Assembly: GCA_946803715.1 (NCBI GenBank)
Contig: CAMPET010000089.1
Span: 127,059-191,058, forward strand
Direction: 5' to 3'
DNA length: 64,000 nucleotides
From: Beroe ovata
Lineage: Eukaryota > Ctenophora > Nuda > Beroida > Beroidae
Of the stretch, positions 44,128-53,894 are shown one piece after another (position 1 is the first letter of the stretch; each line of letters starts with the position of its first letter). A program made the translations under genes and the position numbers. The notes beneath the pieces are model-generated. The model saw only the letters and a list, made by a program, of their open reading frames with translations. It was not told the DNA's origin and ran no database searches.

Positions 44128-45603
44128 ATGCAGGTCGCAGGGAGCAGTCATGACGTAGTTGATTGGCGGTGTGCGTTCTGTACCAATCAAAACAAGGCCG
44201 AACATAGGATGTGTACCACGTGCCAGAAATGGCGCGATCTCGACTGGGAGTGTGCCATGTGCGGATATAAAAACTTTGCAAAGCGTGACACGTGCAAATC
44301 GTGTGGCATAGGTAAAGTTGATGAGAGTGTGTCAGGAGAGGCATTAGGTACGAGCTACTCCGAGTGGTCGCCAGGCAACGCAGGTGGAGGTCATGTAGGA
44401 GGTTATCAGGATACTGCGGAGGCTTCTTATTCCCAGACATCCTACTCTCCGGCGTCATACTTTCCTCAGAATTCTGTGGAACCTGTTTATCCTACAGCGG
44501 GTGGAGGTATCGAGTTGCCGTGGCTCTGTGGTTTGTGTAAAATCGAGAACTCTCCTGTGAAGATCATGTGTTTCGAGTGCTCAGGTCACAGGGAAAGGGT
44601 TGAGGTTCGGAATAGAGCAGCCGAGAGTAGAATGCTGGCTATGTCTGCTCAAAAACTCGCTCCAGCGCCCTCTTCTTCTCGTGTATCACTGTCTCATTCG
44701 CGACAGACAACTCTCCAAAGTGTGCCTGACCTAACCAGAGTTCAATATAAGCCAGGCGGAGTAATAGAGGATCAGTCCAAGGATTGGAAGTGTGGCAATT
44801 GCAGCAACCGGAACTTTGCAAAGCGCTCAAAGTGCAACAAGTGCTCCAAGCAGAGGCACGAGGTTGAAGTTAAGGTGAAACCCCTGCTCTCATGGGACAT
44901 GAGCCATGTGAGAGAGGTCCCGGTCTATAGTGATGATCGTCCTGTATCACTCTCCTCCCATCAGGAGACCTCTCTGTTGGGCACACCTCCCGAGGACAGA
45001 AGCAACGATTGGATGTGTTCTGAGTGTCACAATCGGAACTTTGCTAGACGGACTGAGTGTAATAAGTGCAAGTTACCCAGAGCTGAAGTTGAAGATAGAG
45101 AGGTGATGTTCAACGCTAACCACAAGTCGAGGAAACGATCTGCTGAGCCATCAAGCTATCCATCTAAACAGATTCGATCAAATAACAGTCTGGAAGATTT
45201 ATCAAATGATTGGGTGTGTGGTGATTGTAATATCAACTGCTTTGCCAAGAAAACCCATTGCTTCAGATGTAATCAGCCGCGTGAGGTGGTAGAGAATACA
45301 GATGTCAGTGCCATAGAGTTTGAGACATCACTTTCTGCTTGTTCAACTGTATCCAGACCTATTGTTCCTCAGGTAACCAACCATAGTTTACAAGTTTATA
45401 CCAGATCAAACAGAACTGAGAGGGCATCTGCTTCTGAAGAAAGAACGAAAAGGAAATGGGTGGATGAAGATAAATCAAACGACTGGAATTGCAAATTCTG
45501 TTCCATAAATAACTTTGCGAAGAGGAAATCGTGCTTTAGGTGCAATAAATCGAGAAATGAATGTGAAGAAGCGTCTGATGATACAATTAATGATGTTGAA
45601 TGA
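44128..45603 (+). CDS. Seven-finger RanBP2-type zinc-finger protein
   Basis: 491 aa, intronless. Seven fingers: two close together at the N-terminus (DWRCAFCTNQNKAEHRMC..C, DWECAMCGYKNFAKRDTC..C), a divergent third (PWLCGLCKIENSPVKIMC..C), and four spaced by 30-60 residues (KCGNCSNRNFAKR, MCSECHNRNFARR, VCGDCNINCFAKK, NCKFCSINNFAKR), each followed by a KQR, KLPR, QPR or KSR basic turn. The linkers are Ser/Glu-rich and disordered rather than Gly-rich. Fingers 4, 5 and 7 keep N-F-A-K/R-R and should bind RNA; fingers 1 and 3 lack it. The C-terminus is acidic. AT content rises towards the 3' end compared with the GC-rich neighbours. Confidence 0.84.
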   Translation: MQVAGSSHDVVDWRCAFCTNQNKAEHRMCTTCQKWRDLDWECAMCGYKNFAKRDTCKSCGIGKVDESVSGEALGTSYSEWSPGNAGGGHVGGYQDTAEASYSQTSYSPASYFPQNSVEPVYPTAGGGIELPWLCGLCKIENSPVKIMCFECSGHRERVEVRNRAAESRMLAMSAQKLAPAPSSSRVSLSHSRQTTLQSVPDLTRVQYKPGGVIEDQSKDWKCGNCSNRNFAKRSKCNKCSKQRHEVEVKVKPLLSWDMSHVREVPVYSDDRPVSLSSHQETSLLGTPPEDRSNDWMCSECHNRNFARRTECNKCKLPRAEVEDREVMFNANHKSRKRSAEPSSYPSKQIRSNNSLEDLSNDWVCGDCNINCFAKKTHCFRCNQPREVVENTDVSAIEFETSLSACSTVSRPIVPQVTNHSLQVYTRSNRTERASASEERTKRKWVDEDKSNDWNCKFCSINNFAKRKSCFRCNKSRNECEEASDDTINDVE

Positions 45604-45854
45604 TGACATTATTTATCTTGAATTCGATGTTCTGAAGTATCTCACTCTCAAATATTCAGAATAGATCATGGTTGGTATTTTTCGAATCATTGGAATCACA
45701 TTATTTTTGCCTTTTGTGTTTTGATAGTTACGATTATTCTATGCCGCAAGCCGTTTCATTCTTTTCAATTTATTCTGCATATTTCTTCGAAGTATTGTTT
45801 ATGGTAGTAGTAATTGTGTTATTGTTTTGCTCACATTTCCCTCTATCCCAGGCC
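45604..45854. other. Spacer 7 of the zinc-finger array (251 bp)
   Basis: The shortest spacer, T-rich and without AATAAA. Its second half reads as a hydrophobic peptide if translated, but that is the pyrimidine-rich intron end before TCCCTCTATCCCAG (acceptor, ending 45851). It is too short for a comfortable 3' UTR plus promoter plus first exon plus intron. Confidence 0.55.
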
Positions 45855-47897
45855 ATGAATCATGAAATGTGGACCTGCAGTCAGTGTGGAGAAAAGAATA
45901 TTCTAGAACGCCTCAACTGTTACAGCTGTCTCGCATTTAAACCAGGCCCCAGGACACCCCCTGGCCCCCGCCCAGATTCCCCTACAGACACTCCGCCTCC
46001 TATTAACAACGGGGACTCTAACCCCAAGAAAACCACGTGGGCATGCAAATCCTGCAATTCCGTCAACAGCTACAAGAACAGGGACTGCTACCTGTGTGAT
46101 ACATCCCGTACTCCTTCATCAAATCACTCAAACTCGCCAACACCCTCATCTTCAGAGGAGAGTGACTGGGTTTGTAGCCTCTGCCGTTCTCAGAACACTG
46201 CAAAGCGAGAAAACTGTTACACTTGCAACGCATTCAGGGAATCGGGTATGGTAGCCACTCCATCAGCACCTGATGTAGAGTACTGGGACTGTCCAGAGTG
46301 TTCATACAAGACATCCCACGGACCTCACTGTTTCCAATGTGGGGCTTGTAAAACTCCCAGTACACCATTATGTCCTGATAGGTGGACGTGTAGTGGTTGT
46401 GAATCTGCTAATTTTGGTAAACGAGCTCAGTGCTATTCCTGTCATAAGAAGAAGACAAAGAGAGACACTTCCCCTCAGCCAGTTACCTGTCCGACTTGTA
46501 AATTCTGTAATGAAGGAGTAGCGAAGGAGTGCTTGTTGTGTGGTAGTGTTCTACCTACATCCTCTCGACAGCCTACACCTCCCAAAGATTCACCTCTGAA
46601 GAAGCGGAAAATCACTAAGGCACCCAAAACAACATCATCTTCGAGTAGTTCCAAAGAATTGCAGCCCTTTATAAAACCCGAGATTTGGAAATGTCAGAGC
46701 TGCGATTACAAGAACATTCCCCTCAGAAACTTCTGTAAAGATTGTGACTCACCGCGGAAATGCATTGCTAAACTCTACATCAAATACAAAAAACACGGCA
46801 TATCAGCACTGGAGAATATCAGCCCAGAACAGTTTAAATGTATCCGAAACAGTGATGGAAGTGAGAGTAGTAACTGTAGTCAGTGCAACAAACCATTCTC
46901 TGGAACGAGTGATCTTTGCCCGGCGTGTACTTCCTCAGTCAACAAGATCAAGAGACAGAGCTCAGAATCGAGCACTCCAACCTCAAAAACAAATGATGAC
47001 AGTTCCTCCCTGATGGTGAAAAAGTGTTCAAAATGTGGCGAGGAATGCGGGGGTCAGTATTGCTACAACTGTGCAAATGATATGGGCATCAGACTGGAAT
47101 CTGATACATGGGAGTGTAGTAACTGCCATCTTGTCGATGAAAACACTGCCATTTGTACGGGTTGTGGACATAACAAAGCCGATGTTAAAATCGCAGCTGT
47201 CAACTTTCTAACATGTAAACATTGCAAAACGAAGAACCACGCTCATAAAACACAATGTGTCAGGTGCTTGAAACCGCTATCAGCAGAGAATCTGCCAGTT
47301 CGTCCGGTAAAATCAGATTCCCCTGACTCCTGGACGTGCATATTCTGTGAGATATCTGTCGTGGCAGCGTCCACGCATTGTAGAGGCTGCAACAGAGCCA
47401 GGAGCAGCTCGGAGAAGATGGTGAAGGAGCAGGGTGCCAGAGCTCCTCAGCAGGAGCACGTTCCCAGTCCAGACATTGAGGAGGGCGAGTATGTGGAAGA
47501 TGCTAGTCATGGGAATCATGATGGTTTGGAGATGGGTGAGGTGGATGAAAGTGAATATCACTATGGTGAAGAGGGGGAGGGGTACTATGGCGAGGAATCG
47601 TATTCTGAACAGTACTACCCAATCCAGCATACACCTCGGCCCCGGATCCGGCCTATCCACAGACCTCGTATGGCTGCCTCTGTGAGGCACTACTCTCAGG
47701 GTCTAGTCCCCAGATTCCCTCATCACATGAGGGCCCGGCCCGGGTTCCGGCCAAGGTTACCGTTTCCACGGCAACAAGGGCCTCGGCAACGGTACAGACC
47801 ACCTATGATGATGCATAGGCCAAGAAATCCGGCTGCAAATAAACCAATGATGGGCCAGAGACGACAGCCGATTAATATGATGGCTCCAGGACATTGA
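45855..47897 (+). CDS. Large divergent multi-zinc-ribbon protein of the RanBP2 array
   Basis: 680 aa from MNHEMWTCSQC, directly after a splice acceptor; an ATG at 45672 would add a spurious hydrophobic leader. About seven RanBP2-like fingers keep the leading W (MWTCSQC, TWACKSC, DWVCSLC, YWDCPEC, RWTCSGC, IWKCQSC, TWECSNC, SWTCIFC). They alternate with other C-x2-C ribbon pairs without W (CPTCKFC, NCSQC..CPAC, KCSKC, TCKHC), about twelve zinc-binding units in all. Central N-F-x-x-R RNA contacts are mostly lost. The linkers are Ser/Thr/Pro-rich. The C-terminal 150 residues go from acidic (EEGEYVEDA) through Tyr/Glu to an Arg/Pro/Met-rich tail (RPRIRPIHRPR) that could bind nucleic acid. It appears to be the oldest or fastest-evolving member. 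Confidence 0.8.
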   Translation: MNHEMWTCSQCGEKNILERLNCYSCLAFKPGPRTPPGPRPDSPTDTPPPINNGDSNPKKTTWACKSCNSVNSYKNRDCYLCDTSRTPSSNHSNSPTPSSSEESDWVCSLCRSQNTAKRENCYTCNAFRESGMVATPSAPDVEYWDCPECSYKTSHGPHCFQCGACKTPSTPLCPDRWTCSGCESANFGKRAQCYSCHKKKTKRDTSPQPVTCPTCKFCNEGVAKECLLCGSVLPTSSRQPTPPKDSPLKKRKITKAPKTTSSSSSSKELQPFIKPEIWKCQSCDYKNIPLRNFCKDCDSPRKCIAKLYIKYKKHGISALENISPEQFKCIRNSDGSESSNCSQCNKPFSGTSDLCPACTSSVNKIKRQSSESSTPTSKTNDDSSSLMVKKCSKCGEECGGQYCYNCANDMGIRLESDTWECSNCHLVDENTAICTGCGHNKADVKIAAVNFLTCKHCKTKNHAHKTQCVRCLKPLSAENLPVRPVKSDSPDSWTCIFCEISVVAASTHCRGCNRARSSSEKMVKEQGARAPQQEHVPSPDIEEGEYVEDASHGNHDGLEMGEVDESEYHYGEEGEGYYGEESYSEQYYPIQHTPRPRIRPIHRPRMAASVRHYSQGLVPRFPHHMRARPGFRPRLPFPRQQGPRQRYRPPMMMHRPRNPAANKPMMGQRRQPINMMAPGH

Positions 47898-48459
47898 AAA
47901 TCGTTGTCCATCACACATTCAGTTGAGAATGTTGCAGAATAGTTTTAAACTGACGTAATTCAAGGGTTTTATCTGTTCAAGTTTCTCACATTTAAGCACA
48001 TTTACAATGTTCATATTTGTACATATCTGTTATTCGTGCATGAATAACGAAGCTTAACTCAGAAGAGTTTCTCCTTCATTGAATAACCGACACCTCCGAA
48101 GTTTATTGTTTTCTTGATTATCGATTTCATCAGTGGCAAAGTAATATTTCAAAGTGAAAGCTGGAATTAGCAATCGAGACTTCAATCTTTTTAAGTAGTT
48201 TTCTGGTTAAATTATATTTTTGTGGATATATTTATTTGCATTATGAGTTATGACATTTTTACACATACTGACAAGTTCCATCTCACTGCAGCCCCCCCCC
48301 CTTGCATGATACCTCTCCTCCAAATATCGAACATATCTCTATTCCTTCTCAATCTCACACCTCTGTAGGAAGACACCACTTCTCCCACCCTCCCCCTCCG
48401 CCCATGTGAAGCAGTGCTATGTCAGGAGAGCTCCCTGACTGCTATCACCTAATTATGTC
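47898..48459. other. Region after the zinc-finger array
   Basis: AT-rich, without a frame. A run of nine C's lies at about 48291-48300, and a pyrimidine-rich stretch with CTCTGTAG at about 48361-48369 could be an acceptor for a leader of the following gene. Confidence 0.45.
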
Positions 48460-49008
48460 ATGGACCGAAAACGCAAGATGAGAGACGAGGACGAAAGCGG
48501 GATAATGACACTCCTCAAGCGACTCCATCTAGACAAAACATCGGAGTTGTTTGAGAAGTGTCCACCGCCACACCCCGAGAGAAAGACGCCGCCGCTCGGT
48601 GGCAAAAGATGGCGGCTCAGCCCGATTCAGGAGCATGAGGGAAGCGGCGTGAAGAGGCGGCGTATCGACAGTGAGATGGCCGAGAAGATGACGAATGCTC
48701 TCTGGATATCCGAGTCAGCAGAGAGGGAAATGGCAGCGAAACTAGACAATGATTTGGTGGAGACTGATGTCACGATATCACCTTGTGAGGTTTCTGATGA
48801 CGTCACGACTTCGCTGGAAAACGTGACGCACGTGCAGATCAATATCCCGGCTATACAAAGTCTGGAGGATCGGTTTATACAGAGGGAGTTTCAGGCGCAG
48901 AACTTACAGCTTGTATTGTGGACTCCGCCTCCACTAGATATTGCTGCGATTGCAGAGGGGAGGCGAGAAGAGATGAAGTGTTATGAGGATTGCGATGCCA
49001 TGAGGTGA
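48460..49008 (+). CDS. Small charged protein, possible CCDC117-like
   Basis: 182 aa, one exon, starting MDRKRKMRDEDESG. It is highly charged: a basic patch GVKRRRIDSEM at about residues 67-77 looks like a nuclear localisation signal. The only feature I can relate to a family is the C-terminal IQREFQAQNLQLVLWTPPP, which resembles the ELVLWKPLP motif near the end of vertebrate CCDC117. That match is short and from memory. No enzymatic domain is visible. It is intronless and on the same strand as its neighbours. Confidence 0.55.
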   Translation: MDRKRKMRDEDESGIMTLLKRLHLDKTSELFEKCPPPHPERKTPPLGGKRWRLSPIQEHEGSGVKRRRIDSEMAEKMTNALWISESAEREMAAKLDNDLVETDVTISPCEVSDDVTTSLENVTHVQINIPAIQSLEDRFIQREFQAQNLQLVLWTPPPLDIAAIAEGRREEMKCYEDCDAMR

Positions 49009-49311
49009 TGATTGAAAACTGATTATCGGGTACTTCTTGGAATTGCTTGATGTGAACATTGGGTATGACAACATGTTATTATCGTAGGGATTTTCTACAT
49101 TCATTGACCGTTTTATAAGACGTTGTTTTCCAGATTTTATTTATTGAGAGTTTGAAATAGTTGTAAGTTGTTCAGAATAGCATTTTACAGGTCGAGAATT
49201 CTTTGAGTATAGTTAGCGGTTATAATTATTAACTGTACAAAGAATCGATCGCCGTCTACCAACTCACCTCTTACTCGCTCATTTACTAACTCTTCTCTCT
49301 GACAAGCGACC

Positions 49312-52300
49312 ATGGCAGTATCAGGAATGTCGCTTGACCAACTCGCAGAATTCCTGGACAAGAAAGTGGACGAGCGACTAGAATCCCGACTCAAAGTTCC
49401 CGACCCTTCCTCCCGATCTTCCCCCAACTCCCACCACTCCCACCATCAGAGACACTCCCCCCTACGGGATTCGCACTCCACTGGGAGAGGGGGAGGGAGT
49501 TACAAACAGTTCCCTAATTATCGGGGATCGTCTCACACTGGACCGAGGACACACCATCCTTCCAACTTCCACCACAAGTTGGTAGTTCCTATCACTTCGT
49601 GAACACATGATCCAGACACACACACACACACACACACACAAACCCACACACACACACACACACACACACTCACAGCTTTTTTTTAAGTTCTCATCCCTAG
49701 AGGACCCCGAGATTTTGTCCGTTCAGTGAAGATCATGATCACGTTCGTGGAATCTGCGTGTGTGTTCTGGGGACAGGTACTTGACCCGGAAATTGTGGAC
49801 GCGACACGGACACTGGAAAATCATCTTCAATCGGTGAGTGTTTTAAATCATCCTTTTAAATTGAGTGCCTGTTCGATTGCCATCTTTGTCAACTTGACTT
49901 GCTTATACTCTGTCGACATTTATTGAAATTGAAGTTCAAGTTCTTTTTTTTATTTGAAAGCACCCAATCCACTCACTCAACATACATGTAATACTCTAAT
50001 CTCTGATCTGTCCCACAGATGTGTCCAATGCTTCCTCCTGTCACACACATTGGGAAAAGCGCAGTGTTTGCTACTCTGTACAATGATCAGTGGTATCGGT
50101 GTATCACGTGTCACATTCTCGATGAACATAACTGCACAGAGGTGCTGTTTGTGGATTATGGGAACAAGGAGCGGAGACATATCTCGGAATTGGTAAGTTT
50201 GTGTGTGTGTGTGTGTGTGTGCGTGTTTGCGTGTGTGCGTGTGTGTGTACTGTGTGTGTGTTTCTATTTGATCAATAATCAGTCGTTTTTTCCAATTTGA
50301 TGCTCACTCCAACTATCCAGGTTTTGTTAAAGAGTCCCAAGTTCCTGGATGTTCCCTTCTCCGCGTGCCCATTCCGATTCCCAAGATTGGAACCCGTCGA
50401 TGACAAGAAGTCGGAAGCAATATTCACTTTCGACACGAAGTCACTCCTCACAGGTCATAACTTACTCCGAAAGATATTCTCGTAACAACATAATATCGAA
50501 CTCAAAAGGCTCACCTCCTCTGCATCACATATATTCATCTCTATCCCAAATCTAACAAAGTTGTTGTGCAGGTTTCGTATGCTCGCCCCCCTCCCCGTCA
50601 GAGTTTACCAACATCTTCCTGAACAGACCGACTCTTGACACGCACCCTACCATCACAACATACAACGACCTCGTTATAGAGCTCGGGTATGCCAAGGTAT
50701 GTCACATGGAGCAACACTCATGATGTTCCTCAGCAACACACTCTGTTTCCATAGGAACTAATATATTTAGAAACAACAATTCCACGTCCACTTCACTGAC
50801 TTGTCATCATTCAGAAAGTCAGACCAGAAGACGAGGCTCAGGTCCCGCTTCCCCAAGGATTCTACTACAACCAGTCTCTGCAGAGGAGAATATGGAAACT
50901 GTACGAGGATCTAAAAGATAAGGAAGCTCTGATCGAGAAGCTGAGTGGAGATCCGTCGTCAGTTGACCAGTCCCCAGTAGTGACTCCGTCCCCGTTAGAG
51001 CCATGTCGTGACATCAGATATCCCGAGGCTAAAACCACAGAGAATATGGACTCAGGGGCTCATGAGACGGGGAGAATAGACTCTGAGAATCAGCAGACGG
51101 GTGAGCAGATCAATGGCGCAACTCCTACTGTGGTTGAGAGCAGCGGAGAGCCGAGTCAAGTGGTTACTAACGGTTCTCAAGATGCGGCGTCTGAAGTTTT
51201 ATCCACTGGACTTCCTTGCGAACTTTCGCAAATCAAACTGGAAGAGAGGGATGATAGTTTCAACTTGGAGGATAAATTCCAAGAATATTTGATAGAGTTG
51301 AAGGACGAACTCCTGCGTTTCAGATGCCAATCTTCAAACACCATCACATCCGATGATCATCGCGATCTCCTGTCACTCCACGAGCAGATCAAATCACTGT
51401 CCGTGAACCCCGAACTTGTCGAACTGAAATCATCGGTTGATTCGTGTTTAAGATCTCTCGATGACGCGTCCGCAATGATATCGTGTTGTACTGATCACAG
51501 TTCCTTGGAAAAGGCTGTTCAGCTGAGGAACCAGAGTTTGGAGGATGTTATTCGTCTGGCAGGTAGTAAAAACTTTCTAGAACATTCGGAATTGAGATCA
51601 TTCAAATCTTTATTGAGCTATAACCAAGATTTGTTCAGCGGATTACAGCGAAATGGCGGAGAAATATGATGTGCGAACTAAGATAGAATCTACGAGAGCA
51701 ATGATTACAAAATTGAGACGAACTGAAAGTCAATCTTCAGCCTCGAGTGAATCAAACACAGGTAGACATTGGCATGAATTTATTTCATTCTTAATCTGAC
51801 ATAATGAAAATTGCTGATTCTTTAATATCAACATTATATCTTCTTCAAGTTTTCGATATTTTCAGAGGAGTTGTTAGACTCTCTTGCTCTTCTTGAAGAA
51901 TCACACAGACAAGGGCAGGAAGATTTACAAAATCGATACAAGGAACATGTGGAGAGATTCGTAGAAGCACTGGTATCTTGTACAAAGTTCTTTGAAGAGA
52001 ACGCTCCTTACAGGTGATGATTGGGTACAGAACCCTGGCATAGATTCTTCTCTCTTGCATAAGCCAGTGTTGAATCTCCATGCACATTCTGATATATTGA
52101 TTGAAAAACTATAGTTGGGTTATGAAACCAATGTTTTCCCACCAGCGACACGGCGCCAGCACCGGAATCTGATGATACGATTGATAGCCTCCATGAACTC
52201 GGTGAGTCAATCATTTCCTCCCTTCCATCCTGCCCGAATCTCCGATCTGTTACAACAAACTCACACGATGTTCCATTCAAGGGGACATTCTGCGATCCAT

Positions 52301-53453
52301 GAAACGGGTGATATCCCAGCTCAACGAAACTGCATCTCAGTTCAACACCGAGCTACAGCCACTCCTAGTAGAGTAAGTTGATGACTCGCGTCATTTTCCC
52401 GGTCCCGCCACTGTATTACACCTCCTCTTTCCACCACAAAACATCTGTCCCACTCCAGTGTCACCCTGGGAGAGAAATGATGACTACTTCCTGTTTCAGT
52501 ATCCACTCCTCCCTCGGCTCCTGTGCCGCACTCGAAGAATTGGAAACCCTCGTGAAATGCGAGGAGAGTTACAAAGAACGAGCAGCTGTTGCCCAGCATG
52601 CACTCGCTAATAAACCAGACTTGACCGTTCTTCAACAACTCAGAGCAAAGATTAAAACTGCAAAACGACATGTCAAACTAGAACAAATCAAGGTGATTAG
52701 ACCATTTGTTCATCTACATTCTTGTGGCAAGATCTATTACTATAAACGAATAATGGAACTGAAGACGTTGACTAATTTAAGAATGGAACTGGCTAATTTA
52801 AATGAATTGCAGGAAGAAGATGATGAGGAAGAAAGCAATGATCCGGATGCAGTGAAGAACAGCATGCTTGCACTTCACAGTCTGTACAGGGAAGAGGATG
52901 CGGAGCTGAGCAAACTCCTCACTCTCGCCAAAACTACCCACCCTGAGCTCTTCATTGAACACCCACAGTTACTGTCTTTAAACCGGGGTAAGTGAATCCT
53001 GAGCGCTGAGCCGCGCGCGCAGAATCAATGTGCTGAGCCGCGCACAGTATCAATGTGTTGAGACGCGCACCAAGTCCTTAGTCCCCATCCCCTCAAATGT
53101 TTTTCCTGATGCTCCCTCAATTCCTCTGCAACCATGATATTTTAGTATCATTTCCTAACAACATCCCCAATTCAGGCAGCGGACTGCTGAGAGTGGGCTG
53201 GGCGCTATACGAGTTTATCCTACCGAACACAGCAGCGTGTATCAACAAACAGGGACATAATATATACATGGGGTTCTATGGCAAGGAACAGATCTACCTG
53301 GTCGAATTACCTCTGCTCAGCGTAGAGGGGGATCTCGAGGAACAGGCTATCAAACTGTTCACTGACTCACTGAGCGGCTGTTTTGCTGTCATGGTCGATA
53401 AGAGGGGGTTGAAAGCGTTGGGTGCCACGCGTGAACTGCCTGATGATTACTGA
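49312..53453 (+). CDS. STK31: STK31-like Tudor and coiled-coil protein, no kinase domain
   Basis: Exons 49312-49598, 49701-49833, 50019-50192, 50321-50453, 50572-50696, 50815-51562, 51639-51761, 51866-52013, 52146-52201, 52282-52372, 52500-52692, 52813-52987, 53176-53453; 2,664 nt, 887 aa, all phases consistent. A Tudor domain covers about residues 100-230 (WYRCITCHILDEHN, LFVDYGNKERRHI), the methyl-arginine reader of germline piRNA factors. Long helical/coiled-coil stretches run from about 275 to 790. The strongest STK31 match is near the end: an acidic EESNDPD segment, then EEDAELSKLLTLAKTTHPELFIEHPQ split over an exon border, then GSGLLRV. In human STK31 the same series leads into the pseudokinase domain. 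Here the protein stops about 90 residues later, after what would be the N-lobe strands (NIYMGFY, YLVELPLL). Germline role is by analogy. Confidence 0.82.
49617..49672. repeat. (CA)n microsatellite in STK31-like intron 1
   Basis: An interrupted CA repeat just downstream of the donor of exon 1. It fills most of the 102-bp intron. Confidence 0.9.
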
Positions 53454-53894
53454 ACAGAATGTTGGTGCATGAACAGTGATTTTGTTTCAAACTGCGCCCT
53501 GACGCCCTGTTTTATATTTGAAAGATGTGGGTAGAAAGCGCAGATTATTTGTTTGAATGTATTGAGGATAGGGTTTCGTTCTTAATTTTCATTGATCTAT
53601 TTAATATTCCTCTATTTTCTATACTTTTGTTATGCGTTGATATTTAACTTCAGATTTTGAAAAGCTGAGTCCAAATTCGTCGATCTGTCAAATTCCACAC
53701 ATTTCTTGGTTCAACCTTGCGTGCCGCGCACGTCTGTATTTGCTCGCGCGCACCATACCGACTGCTAACAATGCCTACTTTATATGAATTTGAACGGAAA
53801 ATTTAACAAAGTGCGCGATTGCAAGCGCTTGCTTTGCGCGCAGGTATTGTTAATTGCCATATCTTTCCGTGAAAATCTTCCTGTCCTAGCAACA
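53454..53894. other. Tail-to-tail intergenic region
   Basis: No gene. It separates the 3' ends of the STK31-like gene (plus) and DNAI3 (minus). GCGCGC-rich islands lie at about 53720-53750 and 53810-53845; the rest is AT-rich. Confidence 0.5.

Noticed and set aside
45672-45854. Hydrophobic N-terminal extension resembling a membrane segment on the large zinc-ribbon protein
   Set aside because: It is a T-rich, intron-like stretch ending in a strong acceptor just before MNHEMWTC. The hydrophobicity comes from the pyrimidine tract.
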